Shown here: piece by piece, positions 35,955-48,403 of the stretch | Layout: every line of letters begins with the position of its first letter | How positions within the stretch are numbered: position 1 is the first letter of the stretch | Assembly: GCA_002189035.1 (NCBI GenBank) | Contig: NEEC01000011.1 | Coordinates: forward strand, 1,612,001-1,676,000 | From: Utricularia gibba | Lineage: Eukaryota; Streptophyta; Magnoliopsida; Lamiales; Lentibulariaceae | Reading direction: 5' to 3' | DNA length: 64,000 nt | The notes under the pieces: generated by a model | Database searches by the model: none | Told to the model about the DNA's origin: nothing | The model's input: only the letters and a program-made list of their open reading frames with translations | Position numbers and translations under genes: made by a program

Positions 35955-38900
35955 CAATGGAGGAAAAAGAAAAAGAAAACGGACCGGAGAGAAAGGGAAG
36001 AGAAATGGAGGGCTAGAGAGAATCGAGGGTTGGGATTGACGGAGACGGGAGAACCCCCGTTTCTGATTGACTCCCTCCTTGACGTCTTCTCTTCTTTTTT
36101 CCACACACGGAAATGTCGGCACGGAAGTTGACGTTTATGCCAAATTTGGTAAAAAAAATATCAAATATGGTTAAATAATTTAACCTATTTATTTAATTAA
36201 AATGTATGAAACTCATTTTATTATAAGAAAATTCAATTTAAATCCCCCATTAAATCATAGAATAAACTCAATTCATTTGTAAATGAGTATGAGATACTTA
36301 TAAATTCTTAAAGAACTTTATGAGTGATTAATGAACTAGGGGCATGAATGAATGGGTTAAGTTCACATTCATCATAATTAAGATAATTTAAATAATCATA
36401 TGTTTCTATTATTTACATTTATACAAAGCACCATATCATTATAATTAAAAGAATATTTCTTAAATATATTTAGAATAGATTAAAAAACTAAATCTTAAAT
36501 ATTTTTTAAAAAAGATATATTTAAGAGAGGGATGTTGCTTTTGAAAGCCAAAAAAATCTCCATCACAGAAAAAATGATGATGATTTCTAGTATGAAACAG
36601 GTATCTAACATGGCTGCTGCACCTAGGAAATCAAACAATTTCATGTAAAATGCAAGAAGCAGTAACAAAAATTTTAATGAGCAAAGATTAGGCCCTTTGG
36701 AATCCTTTGTATCTTCTGCATGTTTGGCACAGCCATTCGAGGAGTCGAAGGGCATCAGCTAACAACAGCAGAAGAGTAAATCACTGTGGCACCACGCTCG
36801 TATAGTCTGTATAAAACACATGTTTACAGACTATGAAAAGTGGTGCATCACTATCGTATATTATTCAGAGAAGGGTGGTCTGTTCATTGACTGCATCACA
36901 AGGCGCTCATCAGTATTTCAGGAATCTAGGTGTGCTGGAGATAAAAGCTTCAAAAGGGTAACCAGCAATGTGACTACAGCGCCAAGAAAATCTATACCGG
37001 GACACTGAAAGTTCCAACAAAGAAGGCTAACAACGAAGGCAGTATGACTAAAGTATATGAAATGCTACTGATAGGGCAACTGCTGTTGCTGACATATAAC
37101 CAACAAACAAGAAATTCGAAACTGCTGACTCCAGAGAGATCAAGCCTAACCAGATTCACCAAAATGCATCCACGACCCCAAGCAAAGTATTGAATGAGAT
37201 TCTAAACATGACACCCGAAATATAAAGAAATACAACTCACCAAAACAACATGACAATTGCACAAGGGAATGAAAAATCCAGAAAAAAAGAACAGTAATGA
37301 GAGGACTTTGAAAACCATTACTCGTTAACAGGTTCAGCATTGGAATTCAGACAAATGAAAACAAGAAACGTAATGATCCAGGAAACTACAATAGCTATTA
37401 CAAAACTGTTCAGATACTAATTTCCAAGCAATTTCCGGCCATCTCTAAAAATGAAAAAAAAAAAACATATCCGACGATCCAAAAACAAAAAAAAAAAAAA
37501 ATAAAGGTGGCAATTGGAGAAATTTGAAGACCATTATTGGATTAGAAAAATTCAACATTGAGATTTAGGTGCCTGATTCCCATCATCTTTCTGGTCAGCT
37601 TCCTTTAAATTGAAAAAAAAGAACAAATCTCTGGGAGGAAGATGTCGGCAGAATTTACAAAACTCAAAAAACTCTGGCATTGCTTCTCACCCAACATAAT
37701 TTAGCACCAAATGTACCTAAACTCGATATTTTCTTCACAGCCTCGCATTCACAGCTGCGAAGGGCTACTCGGTGCAGCATCCACCCCACGCATAAAAAAA
37801 ATAGAATCAATAAATCTATCCACCTGAAACCGGGGCGGGGACAAATTCCTAGCTGCTTTTACAATTTCGCAGCTAGGGTTTTCTACATACCTGATTTTGC
37901 CCGTTACTAAATGAGTAGAGGAGCCATAGGGATATGATTGAAATTTTTATCACTGGGCTTGGGCTGTTAAAAGCCCATTAATCTTGAATTGAGCTTCAGT
38001 GTATGGGCCCAATTCTAAAATGGATGACAATGAGTACCCATACATGTTTTCAGATTCAGCAGTCCGTTGGGCCGAAAATGATCCAATGACCGACCCAGTA
38101 CTCATCAAAGCCCACACTGTTATATTAAGATTTAAGGGTTTACCAAATACCATATTAAGTTTCAATTAAAGTTTCTCAATAATTATTTCTAATAAAATAA
38201 AAATTGGATCTTTAAAAATTTGAATTTTTAAATTTCTAATTTTTTAGAAATAGAAGACATTCATATTTCATAATAAAAATACTTTTAGAATGATTTTTTT
38301 AAAAAAATATAAACTATTCCAAATTTATGACTACATGAAGATATGTACAAACCTTTGATGTTATGTATTTTTTTTCAATATATCACCAACTTGTTGAAAT
38401 CTAGTATCTGATAAGTCAGAAGAGCATACAAAATATAATTTACGAAATATCATTGAAGGCAATCAATCATGTGAATTCATAGAGACGGAAGTTTCTTGTA
38501 GTAAACATTAATAAGTTTATGACTGATATCGCCTTCCATAATATTAGACGAGAACTTGTATCTCCAAAAGTTTTTAAAATGGTATTTTACAAATTTAACC
38601 AAAACATTTGTTATAAATATAATAGAAACATTAATGTTAATAAAAAAGTTGTTAATCTTTGAAAATGAACGAAAAAGATAAAAAAAATTAAAAAAGAACA
38701 AAAAAAATTGTAAATAGGTGAGATAAGAAAGAGATAGAATGAATATATTTGTATGATAAATGGTGAAATGAGTAAATTTGTAAATATTATAATTTGTAAT
38801 GCATATAAATATATAAATAACCCCGATAACCAACATTTTACTGCATGTAGTAAATAAATATTAAAAAAATAAATTCAAATACCCTTTAGATTCAAGCTGC

Positions 38901-39088
38901 TGGAAGACAGTAAGGAGGAATCTAACAAGATCTGGTGAAAAGAATATTCACAGACAACTGAGATGAAAGAAAGGAAAGAACATATTTACAGATGGCTGAG
39001 GAGATGTTCTTCCTTCAACTAAGTCAACTCCAGGGGAGAAGAAGTAAACAACTCACGTTATCTAGACGGGGGAGGGCGGGTACCTCAA
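35955..39088. other. CML 5' region and intergenic region; possible small minus-strand gene at 37540-37920
   Basis: 36123-37540 is AT-rich without a recognised gene. On the minus strand, an AG acceptor at about 37598 is followed by a short open stretch (KEADQKDDGNQAPKSQC, then stop) that could be a terminal exon. I could not find matching upstream exons. The region 38480-38840 is very AT-rich. The 3' UTR of the PI4K gene lies just left of 39089. Confidence 0.3.
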
Positions 39089-39253
39089 TCAAAACCTGCA
39101 AGAAGTCCCGAGCCTCGGCCGCTGCTTCTGGCCGATGGATGAAGCTTTGCGCTTGGCGAACGCCGGAGTGAGCAGGTCGGCGAACTTGTCTAGAAACAAC
39201 CCCCATTCGCCTTCGTCCATGTCCGCCAGCTTCACGAAGGTGGTGCTAGGGGG
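39089..39253 (-). pseudogene. Out-of-frame conserved C-terminus of the PI4K-gamma gene
   Basis: In the frame offset from the main reading frame the minus strand encodes STTFVKLADMDEGEW, then GLFLDKFADLLTPAFAKRK, and ends LGTSCRF before a TGA at 39089-39091. This is the invariant C-terminal segment of plant type II PI4K-gamma proteins. It follows the main frame with no room for an intron, so a one-base deletion (5 G instead of 6 on the plus strand) or a sequencing error in the homopolymer is the simplest cause. Confidence 0.8.
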
Positions 39254-41028
39254 AGTGGGTCGTTGGCGCTCCTGTGTCCGGAGGAGGAGTTGGTGAGAGC
39301 GCCGAGATCGGGCCGGGCTCTGGGATAGTCGGAGTGTTTATACTTCATCTCGCCTAAGCTGGCGTTCTTCAGAGACATGGACAGTTTAGAGATGGCACCG
39401 AGCTTTGGTGGAGCATGAGTAGCACATAGTGCTTGTTCCACAACGTCGGGCTCGGGCTCCACGTTCTCCTCCTCTTCTTCTTCGAGGCTCTCCTCTAGCT
39501 TGAAAAGAGGATTACGACCAGTGACACTCCCGGAGCTGAAATGGAAGTTGTATCCTGAGAAAAAGTCTTGAGGCGAGGGATTCCTGCTGGGCTCAGAGGC
39601 ATCATCTTCACAGTCGATGTCAAATTGGAAGTCATCCAAGTCTGATCCATGGTTCAGAGATAGCATCTCCTCGGCAACAAGCCTCCTTGCCTCAATACAT
39701 ACCAGCTCAAGTTCACTAGGTTCCTCTTCGCCACTTCGAAACTCCCGGCTCATCATCTCACCGATTTCAGCAAGGCAAAGCCCATAGGAAGCAGCTTCCT
39801 TCAGGAATGTAGTGCAGAGGAATAGGACTCGGAGACAGGCTTCACGGATCATGGGAAGCTCAGAACGCAGCATTTCTGCATCATGAACAGGGTCAAGATT
39901 TTGAATGTACTCAAGCTCGTCATCGGAGAATGGGATTGAAGACTGAGGCCAATGGATCCACTCAAAGTAGGGATCCTCTAAACTCTCAGGCAAACAAAGG
40001 CCATGATCAATCGGAATCAGTTCCACTTGACTAAACTGCCCTACACCATCGAGTTTTCTCACCAATAGGTTACCTGCGTGCCTATCTGTGTTAAGGATTC
40101 TAATATCCAAGATTCCGATTCGATGAACAGCAGCAACAGGGAAACTTGATGTTCCATGATCACTGGCATCAAAGTCATGGGGAATGAACTGCTGCAAGGA
40201 TGCAATCTTGCTACACAAATTCTTATCCTGAGTCATGATTCCAGTCATGCCACCATTCACATTGAAGATCGAGTGAGTAATCTTCACAAGTGCAGTAGGT
40301 GGAACATTAGCAAAATGATCGTAGTCAAGCAGATAAGCAGCCACCTCTCTGTAACCTGTTTCCCCAACTCTCACAGATCGTTTTAAGCCAGGCTGCCCGA
40401 GAGCTTTACCGACAAAGCCCTTTGGATTGTTAGGCGCAAAAGGCTCTTCATCTGTGGGCTTCACGATTGCTACACGTTCTCCTCTGATGTTTCGGAAATA
40501 GTATGCACCCCCAAGCCCACTATGAACTCGAATAGGATCAATTCCATTCTTCACTGCCTTGACAATTTCCTTGACTATCTTTCTTGTCTTGGCAATGTGT
40601 TTTGAATTCCCTATTATCTCAATCGGACCACTCTCATCTCTTTTCTGAACGTCCCGACCTGTGGGGGAGAGACAGGGAGTTGAGGAGCTCCGATGGATCA
40701 AATTCCTAGTCAACAAGAGAGGGGAATCATTCCGAATGGCACTTAGATCATTTTTCAGAACCATATCACCAAACGTCAGCGAACTCTCCTCAATTGGGAA
40801 ATTCAGAGCAACCTGCAACCTCCTCTTTACCATATGAGCATTGTCATTTCTGTCCAATTCCAGACCCAAAACACAACCAGTCTCAGTTTGTACAAAAACC
40901 CTTCTTCTACCAGTAGGTTTGCTTTCGAACATGTTGGATCCAGGGTAATCCCCAGTACTAAGTGGATTCTTTAAAATAGCCACAGCCATCTCAGTCTGTA
41001 CAGGGCTATCGAACTTATTAGACATCAA
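39232..41028 (-). CDS. Phosphatidylinositol 4-kinase gamma (type II), C-terminally frameshifted
   Basis: Plant PI4K-gamma proteins couple ubiquitin-like domains to a PI3/4-kinase fold; some act as protein kinases. This single-exon frame is 598 aa. Residues about 43-115 form one ubiquitin-like domain (RRRVFVQTETGCVLGLEL...LTFGDMVLKNDLSAI). The kinase core follows, with GLGGAYYFRN (about 171), VAIVKPTDEEP (lysine about 190), the catalytic loop NTDRHAGN (313-320) and IPIDHGLCLP (338-347). A very acidic stretch, EESLEEEEEENVEPEP, lies in the C-terminal region. The frame ends at 39232 after ...PLPLAPPS. The conserved C-terminus (FVKLADMDEGEW...LGTSCRF) is present just downstream in a neighbouring frame, to a stop at 39089. 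One base lost in the G run at 39249-39253 explains this. The start at 41028 matches related N-termini (SNKFDSPVQTEMAVA). Confidence 0.92.
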   Translation of the reverse strand: MMSNKFDSPVQTEMAVAILKNPLSTGDYPGSNMFESKPTGRRRVFVQTETGCVLGLELDRNDNAHMVKRRLQVALNFPIEESSLTFGDMVLKNDLSAIRNDSPLLLTRNLIHRSSSTPCLSPTGRDVQKRDESGPIEIIGNSKHIAKTRKIVKEIVKAVKNGIDPIRVHSGLGGAYYFRNIRGERVAIVKPTDEEPFAPNNPKGFVGKALGQPGLKRSVRVGETGYREVAAYLLDYDHFANVPPTALVKITHSIFNVNGGMTGIMTQDKNLCSKIASLQQFIPHDFDASDHGTSSFPVAAVHRIGILDIRILNTDRHAGNLLVRKLDGVGQFSQVELIPIDHGLCLPESLEDPYFEWIHWPQSSIPFSDDELEYIQNLDPVHDAEMLRSELPMIREACLRVLFLCTTFLKEAASYGLCLAEIGEMMSREFRSGEEEPSELELVCIEARRLVAEEMLSLNHGSDLDDFQFDIDCEDDASEPSRNPSPQDFFSGYNFHFSSGSVTGRNPLFKLEESLEEEEEENVEPEPDVVEQALCATHAPPKLGAISKLSMSLKNASLGEMKYKHSDYPRARPDLGALTNSSSGHRSANDPLPLAPPS

Positions 41029-44000
41029 ATGATGAACAGGAAACCGGAACTAGTTATCAGCTTGCACAGCTGGCAACTAAGACGGCAAAAGTGGAGAGCT
41101 TGTTCTAACTCTCTGAAACCAAATTCCTAGCTCAGATGCTAACTGTGTTCTATCCACAGTAACATGAATAACCGATAAAAACGAACACCTAATCTACCAC
41201 CCTCTGAAAAGGAAAAATGACTAACACTCCAGAAAATTTCGGCAGCTCAGAGAGAGATAGAGAGGAACTAGGATACAACTACATGGAGAACGTCATGAAT
41301 GATTTCTTGACACGCGTCCAATCACAATCTGCAATCCGAAAAAATCCAGATAGTCAGAAAACAATTCTATAAACGAAGCAAAAAAGGAAAATTTAATGAA
41401 GCTTTCAGAAGGAAACACCCAAAAAAAAGCCTGTATTACTCAAATACCACGTTTGCTATACAGATTAGCATCCTATTACTATCCACCCAAAATATTTTAC
41501 TCGTTAACTATGAAAGGCATCATGTGACAATGAAATAATTGGAAATTTTATCAACCATCAAAGTTGAAAAAGACTCTTGTAGTAAAATATGCTTGAAGCA
41601 CAGAAGTTTCAGCCCAGCTCTTTCTGAATTTCAAGTTCACGCTCACCCAAAAGTGAAGAAACCGAACAATTCAAAAGTCACACCACTCAAACACGCAGTA
41701 CACCGCAAATCTTCAGATCCGACCAGGGATAAAAGAATTACAAGAGTTTACTACCTTTCCAACCGCTCATTGCAGCAACTCGAGCCTATACTACCCGAAA
41801 CACGTTAATCAACGCACCCGCATGCAAAATCAGAATTAGAGAACTCCAGTCAATTAGAAAAAACGCAGAAGGTACATGAATCAAAAGAATCAAGCAACAT
41901 CCTGAAAATCTAACTCAAGGATTAGCCAGATCTGAAGAAACCACGCTTCTACTCGTCTTTCCGTACCAATTCTACGACAAGGACCACCAGTTCCCCAGCG
42001 CGAATCAAGCAAACAGAACCAACGGCTAGGATCCGATTCCGGCAATCTACTCGCTGTGCATCACCACCGAAACCCTCTCCGCCACTCTCCGGCTCACGCT
42101 CAACTGCTCCCTTGTCCCAGAGCAATAGATACCGAATGGCATTTATCCACACGCGCGCGATTCGTCTATATAGACAAAGAGTTGAACACCAGAAACGTGA
42201 AATCCAACTCCACCGTGGTTAGACATTCAACCGGAACTCGAGTTAAAACACCACAATTTTGTGGAAGTGTCTAGAATTCGAGATCTCCGCCGTCCAATCG
42301 AGCTCATACCACTCATCGTAGCCGTCCATCGCGCTGAAAGCGATAGCGCGATGACGTGCCAAATGCCGAGTTCCGTTCTTTTCCATTCGTTTGACCTAAA
42401 AATCGTTGCAGTCCTCCGCTGCCTTTGATATTTTTCACCTCCCACACATTTAATTATTTCCGATAAATTTTCTAGTTCTTAAATTCAATTTTTAAAATTA
42501 AAAAAAATAATATTTTTTAAAATAATTGCATTTAATAGTCCTACATTATATGCGGACCAAAATAAGAGTGCATTCTGTATAATTTCTGAAAATAAATTTA
42601 TGAAAAATGTGCATGAGAAACGAAATCATACATATATATATTTAGAATAATGCATTTAAGTCACTAATTGGTTTTAAGACAACCTAGTGGCGGTCCAGAG
42701 GTGGTTTGACTAGTCTGTTCTCATCCGTTTTAAATTAATTTTCGTGCATAATAATACCATTAATAATTAAAATATTTAATTCCTATTCCCGTCATCTTTA
42801 ACCGTACACTCTCCTATTGAATCTCAATTCTCAATGAAATCAACATTTATCTTTAACCTCGTCTATGAATCTTTTTTTGGCTTCATCATATACATGAAAA
42901 TCAGCATTTTCGTTTCGATTTTTACTTGGTTAATCGATTAGTGAAAAAATAAATTTTAATATATTTACAGAGTGTTTGGTAGATTGATTTAACTGTTTAA
43001 ATATCTATATGTTAATAACAATGTATATTTAGTACATTAATTTAACAATACATAAGTGTTTTACAAAATTAATGTAAAACACTCAGAACTAGGTATTTTA
43101 AAACTCAATTTCTATGTGGTTTTTTCCAAATAACTCAATTTATAAAATATTTATTTTAAACATACGAATCATAATGTTATTTTAACCACATATGTTCAAA
43201 ACATATATACTAAACAAACTGTATTCTTAATCACATAATACATATTTATCTAAATACAAATAAATCAAATACATTATCAATTATACTAATGTTTTAAAAA
43301 TGAGTTCAACTAATTTCCTAATTTTGAGATGAAGTTTTTCCAATGAATTGAATTTTATTTATATAAAAATAAACCTATTATTTTAAAACAGCGGGGAGAC
43401 CTACTGCTGGCGCCCATAGATGCTGCTCATTTACGTCGCCGCGTTTGATATTCGCTCAGGAGGGGAAAATGATATTTTCGACTTAAATAATAATTAAATA
43501 ATGGCAACGAGGGAATTGGATTTGGTTATGTGCACTTTACGGTGGCTTATCTACCTTTTTAAGTGTCGTGGGGTCCACTCTAATTCCAATCAATCCTTTT
43601 CCAGCTTAGGGGAAAAAAACCATAATTTTATACATTTTTGTAATAAAAAAGTATCAAATAATCGATGGTCCGAACTGGGAAATTGATTGAATTGACAATG
43701 GGACAAATGGTCGGATATCAATCATCTCTATATCTCTTTAAGCAAAATCATGACAAAAAAAGAGCATCAATCTATGATTAAATAAGTATTTTTAAAATTG
43801 GCATGAAGCTTTTAAAATTGCATATCATTATTTGAAAACTTTTAGGACTTGTTCTATTTGCATAATTTTTTAAGGTGATTATTTTTTATTTTAAAACTTA
43901 TAATCTTTAACTATTAATAGTAAAATCAGAAATTCGAATTCTGTGATTAACTTCAGAAATTATGAATATATGTGAATCTATGTTTTGTTTATTAAATTAG

Positions 44001-44883
44001 ATATTAACTAGAAAAATTATATTACTCAATTTTTATCTTTTTTAAAAATACATTTACATCATAACATTAAATTATATAATAATTTAATATATTAAACTTT
44101 ACAATATATATTTTATTTTGTTCAATTTATAATATAATTTTATTCTATCCAATCAAATAATTTTATAAATTAAAAATTAATTATGTTCACATAATTTTAA
44201 AACTGATTCTATTATATATAATATGAAGCATATAACAAACTCATATAATTCATGTTTGAAAAACAGAATGAATCCATTTAATGGTTTAATCATGTATTTA
44301 GTGTAAAATTATTTATAATGTATTAGATTCATTAAAATTTAAGTATATTTTAAAATATATTTTTTAAAAAACTATTACCTAAACAGATTGAACATATTCT
44401 TCAGTTTAGTTATGAGTTTTAGATAATTTTAAATTGATCCATGATTTTAAAATATCACAAGATCGCCTTTGTATTTGCTTGGTTTATGTGTGCTTGCTGG
44501 GCTCAAACTTCCATATTTTGGGCCCATGGGCTCCAATGATTTTCCTAAAACATGCTTGTAAGGTGGATCGCTGAGGGAAAACTGCATTGTGGCAAAGATA
44601 GTGAAGATGTTTATGTTCAGTATCTTCACTGCGAGTGCTCTTCTTCTCATCTGTTCCTAAATGATTAATATTGGCTAAAAAAATCCAAAATCCACAACCA
44701 AAACTCATACACTAGCAACGAAAGAAAAAATTGAGGGAATGGTTCTGGGGATGCTACCGGAAGATCTTCCCTTCACAATGTTCCTGCTATTCTACCGAGA
44801 CTTGAGGCTAGAGAAGAACAATAGCAACGCGTACGCAATTCTGATGCGAGTCCTAGGGCTTTCCACCATCCCTCGATAGATTT
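41029..44883. other. PI4K-gamma 5' region, then AT-rich intergenic DNA
   Basis: 41029-42450 is comparatively GC-balanced and probably holds the 5' UTR (perhaps with an intron) and promoter of the minus-strand kinase gene. No other protein is recognised in it. From 42450 to 44440 the DNA is AT-rich with no recognisable gene, except a short GC-richer patch at 43390-43600 of unknown nature. 44440-44880 flanks the copia element. Confidence 0.45.
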
Positions 44884-45118
44884 CAGAATAGGCGAACAAA
44901 GGAGCAGAGTAATATTGAAGAAATCTAAAAACCCAATTCCGAAGGTCAAGAACTCGAAGGGTGAGAAGAAAACTCTCTATTGATTTCTTAATTCGAAAGA
45001 AGCGAAATATCCTATTTATATTTTGTACAAAATTGATATAATAAATTGAATTATACAAAAAAACACTCAAGGTTGTTCTGCACTCTGTGACTTGCTGCGA
45101 TTCCCTTGGTGTGATAAG
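44884..45118 (-). repeat. Copia 3' LTR (approximate limits)
   Basis: The block lies next to the polypurine tract at about 45119-45135. Its 3' part is repeated directly at 50046-50136 and its 5' part is repeated inverted at 48971-49090. Exact termini are not clear, since no clean TG...CA pair is visible. Confidence 0.6.
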
Positions 45119-45770
45119 ATCCTCCCCTCAAGCTGGATGAAGGATGACAGATGCATTCCCAGCTTGCACACGAGACTGTGGAAAGCAGCGGCAACCTCAT
45201 ATATATCATCTCATCAAGAGGGCCATGCAAGAAAGCATTATTAATGTCAATTTGATGCAGAAAATAACCTCGACCCGCTGCTAGAGCAATCAACATTCTG
45301 ATAGTAACCATCTTAGCCACTGGAGCATAACACTCAAAATAGTCTACACCTTCAATTTGTGTGAAGCCTTGTGCCACAAGTCTGGCCTTGCGCCGCTCAA
45401 GAGAACCATCAGCTTTAATCTTATTTTTATAAATCCATTTTGATCCTATGGCCCTTTCTCCCGGAGGTAATTCTACAATTTCCCATGTATGATTTCTTTC
45501 CATGGCTGAAATTTCATTTTTCATTGGCTGATCCCATTCCACATATTGTTTGGCTTGGTGATAGGTTTGGGGTTCAGAGAACATAGTCACCGGAGCCATA
45601 ACGTATGCATCTAGTGCTGATATGAGACATGAAGGTGGGTCCAGAGAATTCTTGGGAGGAAAAGTCAAACTAGAGGTGGACTTAAATAAGGTGGGTTGGG
45701 CAATCATAACGTAATCATGATGCCAAGAGGGAGCTTGATGGAGACGGTGGCTACGACGAGCCGCCTGGAC
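45119..45770 (-). pseudogene. Copia reverse transcriptase, N-terminal part only
   Basis: The text W..AM..E..A...NHTWE-type is visible as YVEWDQPMKNEISAMERNHTW, then ELPPGERAIGSKWIYKNK, ARLVAQGFTQIEGVDY, ETYAPVAK-type ECYAPVAK, and LHQIDINNAFLHGPLDE. These are the conserved opening blocks of copia RT. After YMRLP the frame runs straight into the polypurine tract and the 3' LTR. The catalytic YVDD box and all of RNase H are deleted. Confidence 0.9.
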
Positions 45771-46002
45771 ATTATCATCAGAGGAAGATGTAGAAGATTA
45801 TATAGGCTTATCAGTGGAAGAAGAGCCATTTTCAGAATTATTCACGTCAAGTGAGTTCTCTGGTGAGGATGACACCTCAGCAACTGGATGTGGGGGAACA
45901 AGGACAGACATTAACAAATCAGAATCAGCTGCACCAATTGGTAAGGAGGGCCAATTATCATCTGGAGGAATAAAGGAAGAGGAAAGTGCCCTTCATATAA
46001 TT

Positions 46003-47006
46003 TTACGTCCCTAGAACAAATATGTCCCCACTTTCCAACTCATAAAGCTTATAACCCTTATGAGCTGATGGATAACCAATGAAGGCACACTTCTTGGATC
46101 TAGAATCCAGCTTGTCTTGATGTGGGGAAAGATTACGAGCATAGCACAAACACCCAAAGACACGTAAAAAAGAATAATCTGGGGCTTCACCCATAAGTAC
46201 TTCAATTTAGGACTTCCAAGCTAAGATAGAGGATGGCAAACGATTGAGGATGAAGGTAGCTGTAAGAAGAGCCTCTCCCCAAAATGACTTAAGTAGGGAG
46301 GATTGGAAAAGTAATGCTCTTGTTATCTCTAAAAGGTGGCGATGCTTACGTTCTATCCTCCCATTTTGCTACGAAGTATAGGGGCAAGAAAATTGTTGTG
46401 AAATGCCATGTAAGTCAGCATGGGTTTTCACAACATGGTTCTTGAACTCACTACCATTATCCGATCGAATGTATTTTACCGTGTACCCTAAGAGTTTTTC
46501 CATCCTTTTCACAAAGGCAAACAGCAGAGCATGAAGGTTCTGTTTGCTAGAAATTAGGAATGTCCAGGTAGTACGAGAATGGTCATCAAGGATAGTTAAA
46601 AAATATTTTTGTCCAGTGCGGGTTGTTGTTGAATATGGACCCCAAGTGTCACAATGGAGGAGATACAAAGGATGAGGAGCTCTAGAATCTGAGAACCCGA
46701 AAGGTAGATGTGTGAATTTAGCAAACTCACACACATCGCAAGGCTCATTATGGGTGGAACAGTCAAATGGCAAATGTTTGGCTGTTGAGGAAGAAATATG
46801 GCCTAGTCTATGATGCCATAACAAATGGGAATCGGTAGCATGCGTGTGGCCAGAATATAAAGCCATTGACTTTAAAAAACCACTTCCATAATTTAACAAG
46901 AACTGTTTCTATCCTACAGGCAATGTTTCTCGCAAAACAAGTGAGTACAACTGGAGGGTTTTAGGCAAAAAGGAGCATTGTCCAATACATAGAGTCCACT
47001 TCGTAG
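46003..47006 (-). pseudogene. Copia GAG-pre-integrase and integrase, broken
   Basis: HHRLGHISSSTAKHL and C..C (PCDVCEFAK) form the zinc-binding HHCC-type segment. HCDTWGPY and KYIRSDNGSEF provide the first two catalytic Asp residues. After QFSCPYTS there is a stop at about 46369; the frame then continues with integrase C-terminal text (APDYSFLRVFGCLCY...KCAFIGYPSAHKGYKLY) at 46003-46205. Multiple stops make it inactive. Confidence 0.9.
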
Positions 47007-47011
47007 GATCC

Positions 47012-48398
47012 TAATAAACGAAAATTCCTAATGTCGTTGCAAAAATAGAAAATTCGTTATCAAATAAATTTATAGTCCCTAATCCTCACAAAATACAAAT
47101 TAAACTGAAAATGCACAGTGGAATTTGGGGTCGATCACAAGGAGCTTGTGCTTGCTAAGTGTTTTAGTGAATGCATAATTCAGGCTAACAGTAAGTCTTA
47201 GTCTAAGCTCGAACCAACAGTGGTGAACAAGTTCGGTAAACGAGATCAGTAAATAATATCGGGTCTTAACGCTAAGGTAACAGGTACTGGTTCTAACTCA
47301 AAATAATACTAACGTGCCTTAAGGATCTACAGGTGGTGTGGTGCCAAAATTCCTAATTTAATCCACCATCTTCCTACACTCACAACTTCAAATAACCCAA
47401 GTCTACCCAAGTCATTTATCATATTTTCGGTTAAGCTAGTCCCCCATATCATCACCCACATTGCAATCAGGTCTACCTGCATGCAAAGCATATAGAACTA
47501 GGTCTACTCGATTCTACTGGTTCTACCCCGAACTAACACCTACTGTGCCTGCCTTGATTTGTTGGTCTATCGCTAAACCAAGCATCTAAGTTATGAAACT
47601 TTTTGTTCCCCTCCTTAGGTCTACCCATGGCTTGATAGAAATAAAAGCTAAGGAATAATGGTCGATCTTATTAAGTCTCTTAGACCTACACCACCATCCT
47701 TCAACTTAAGGCACTCCTAGGGTTTAGCTACTCATGCTTTGAAGGTAAAATGGAATAGCATTAACATAAAACAACGAAAATGTTGAGGGAATCATGCAGA
47801 AGTTGGTTGCAGAAGCTAAAAAAACATAAACAAACGAAAATAAAGCAGTAAAGCTTCTGGATTCCGTATGTCACTGTTCACAAGCCGGAATAGTGGCGTT
47901 GAACTGGATCTTGATCTTCTTCCTTCAAGCTGAAGGTTCTTCTCCAGAAAAATCCCTTTTCTTCCTCCTTCTCCTTTAGTTTCTTCTGTGTTCGTGTTGG
48001 GGTTGGGGGAGAAACCCCTTGTGTGTGCTCTCTGAAAATTATGGGGTGAACTCCTCTCTTTTTACGACTCTCTCTCCTCATCTTTTCTCTCGCCTCTCAT
48101 TGACCAAGACAAGTACATTCTCTGACAGATCTGCTGCTCCAGGCCCTGACTTGTAGACTATCACCGTGACAATGTACTCATTGCCCCCTGCACCCTGGTG
48201 ACTTGGGTTGCTGCTAGACTTCAAAATCGGGTTAGACATGGGGTGGGCTAAATCAAAGGATTTAGCCCACTAATTACACTAAAAATCACATTTTCTTAAA
48301 TTACATAAAAAAACTTAAAACTATAAAATAAACACTTAAACATAATTAAAAATTTATAATTTTTCATATTCTAAAACATGAAAATTTGTGTGTTATCA
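47012..48398 (-). mobile_element. Solo-LTR-like insertion (1387 bp) inside copia
   Basis: It is flanked by identical GATCC at 47007-47011 and 48399-48403, a 5-bp target duplication. On the minus strand it begins TGATAACACACAAATTTTC and ends GTTTATTA, so the ends are TG...TA. It splits the copia frame between the protease region (QDQVSKSMLG) and the pre-integrase region (DPTKWTLCIGQ), which are collinear if it is removed. No retrotransposon protein is seen inside. The frame at 47878-48081 has no domain. This fits a solo LTR of another, unidentified family or a small non-autonomous LTR element. Confidence 0.7.
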
Positions 48399-48403
48399 GA
48401 TCC

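Noticed and set aside
41529-42445. Several short open frames upstream of PI4K-gamma
   Set aside because: No domains, overlapping on both strands, and placed where the 5' UTR and promoter of the minus-strand gene should be.
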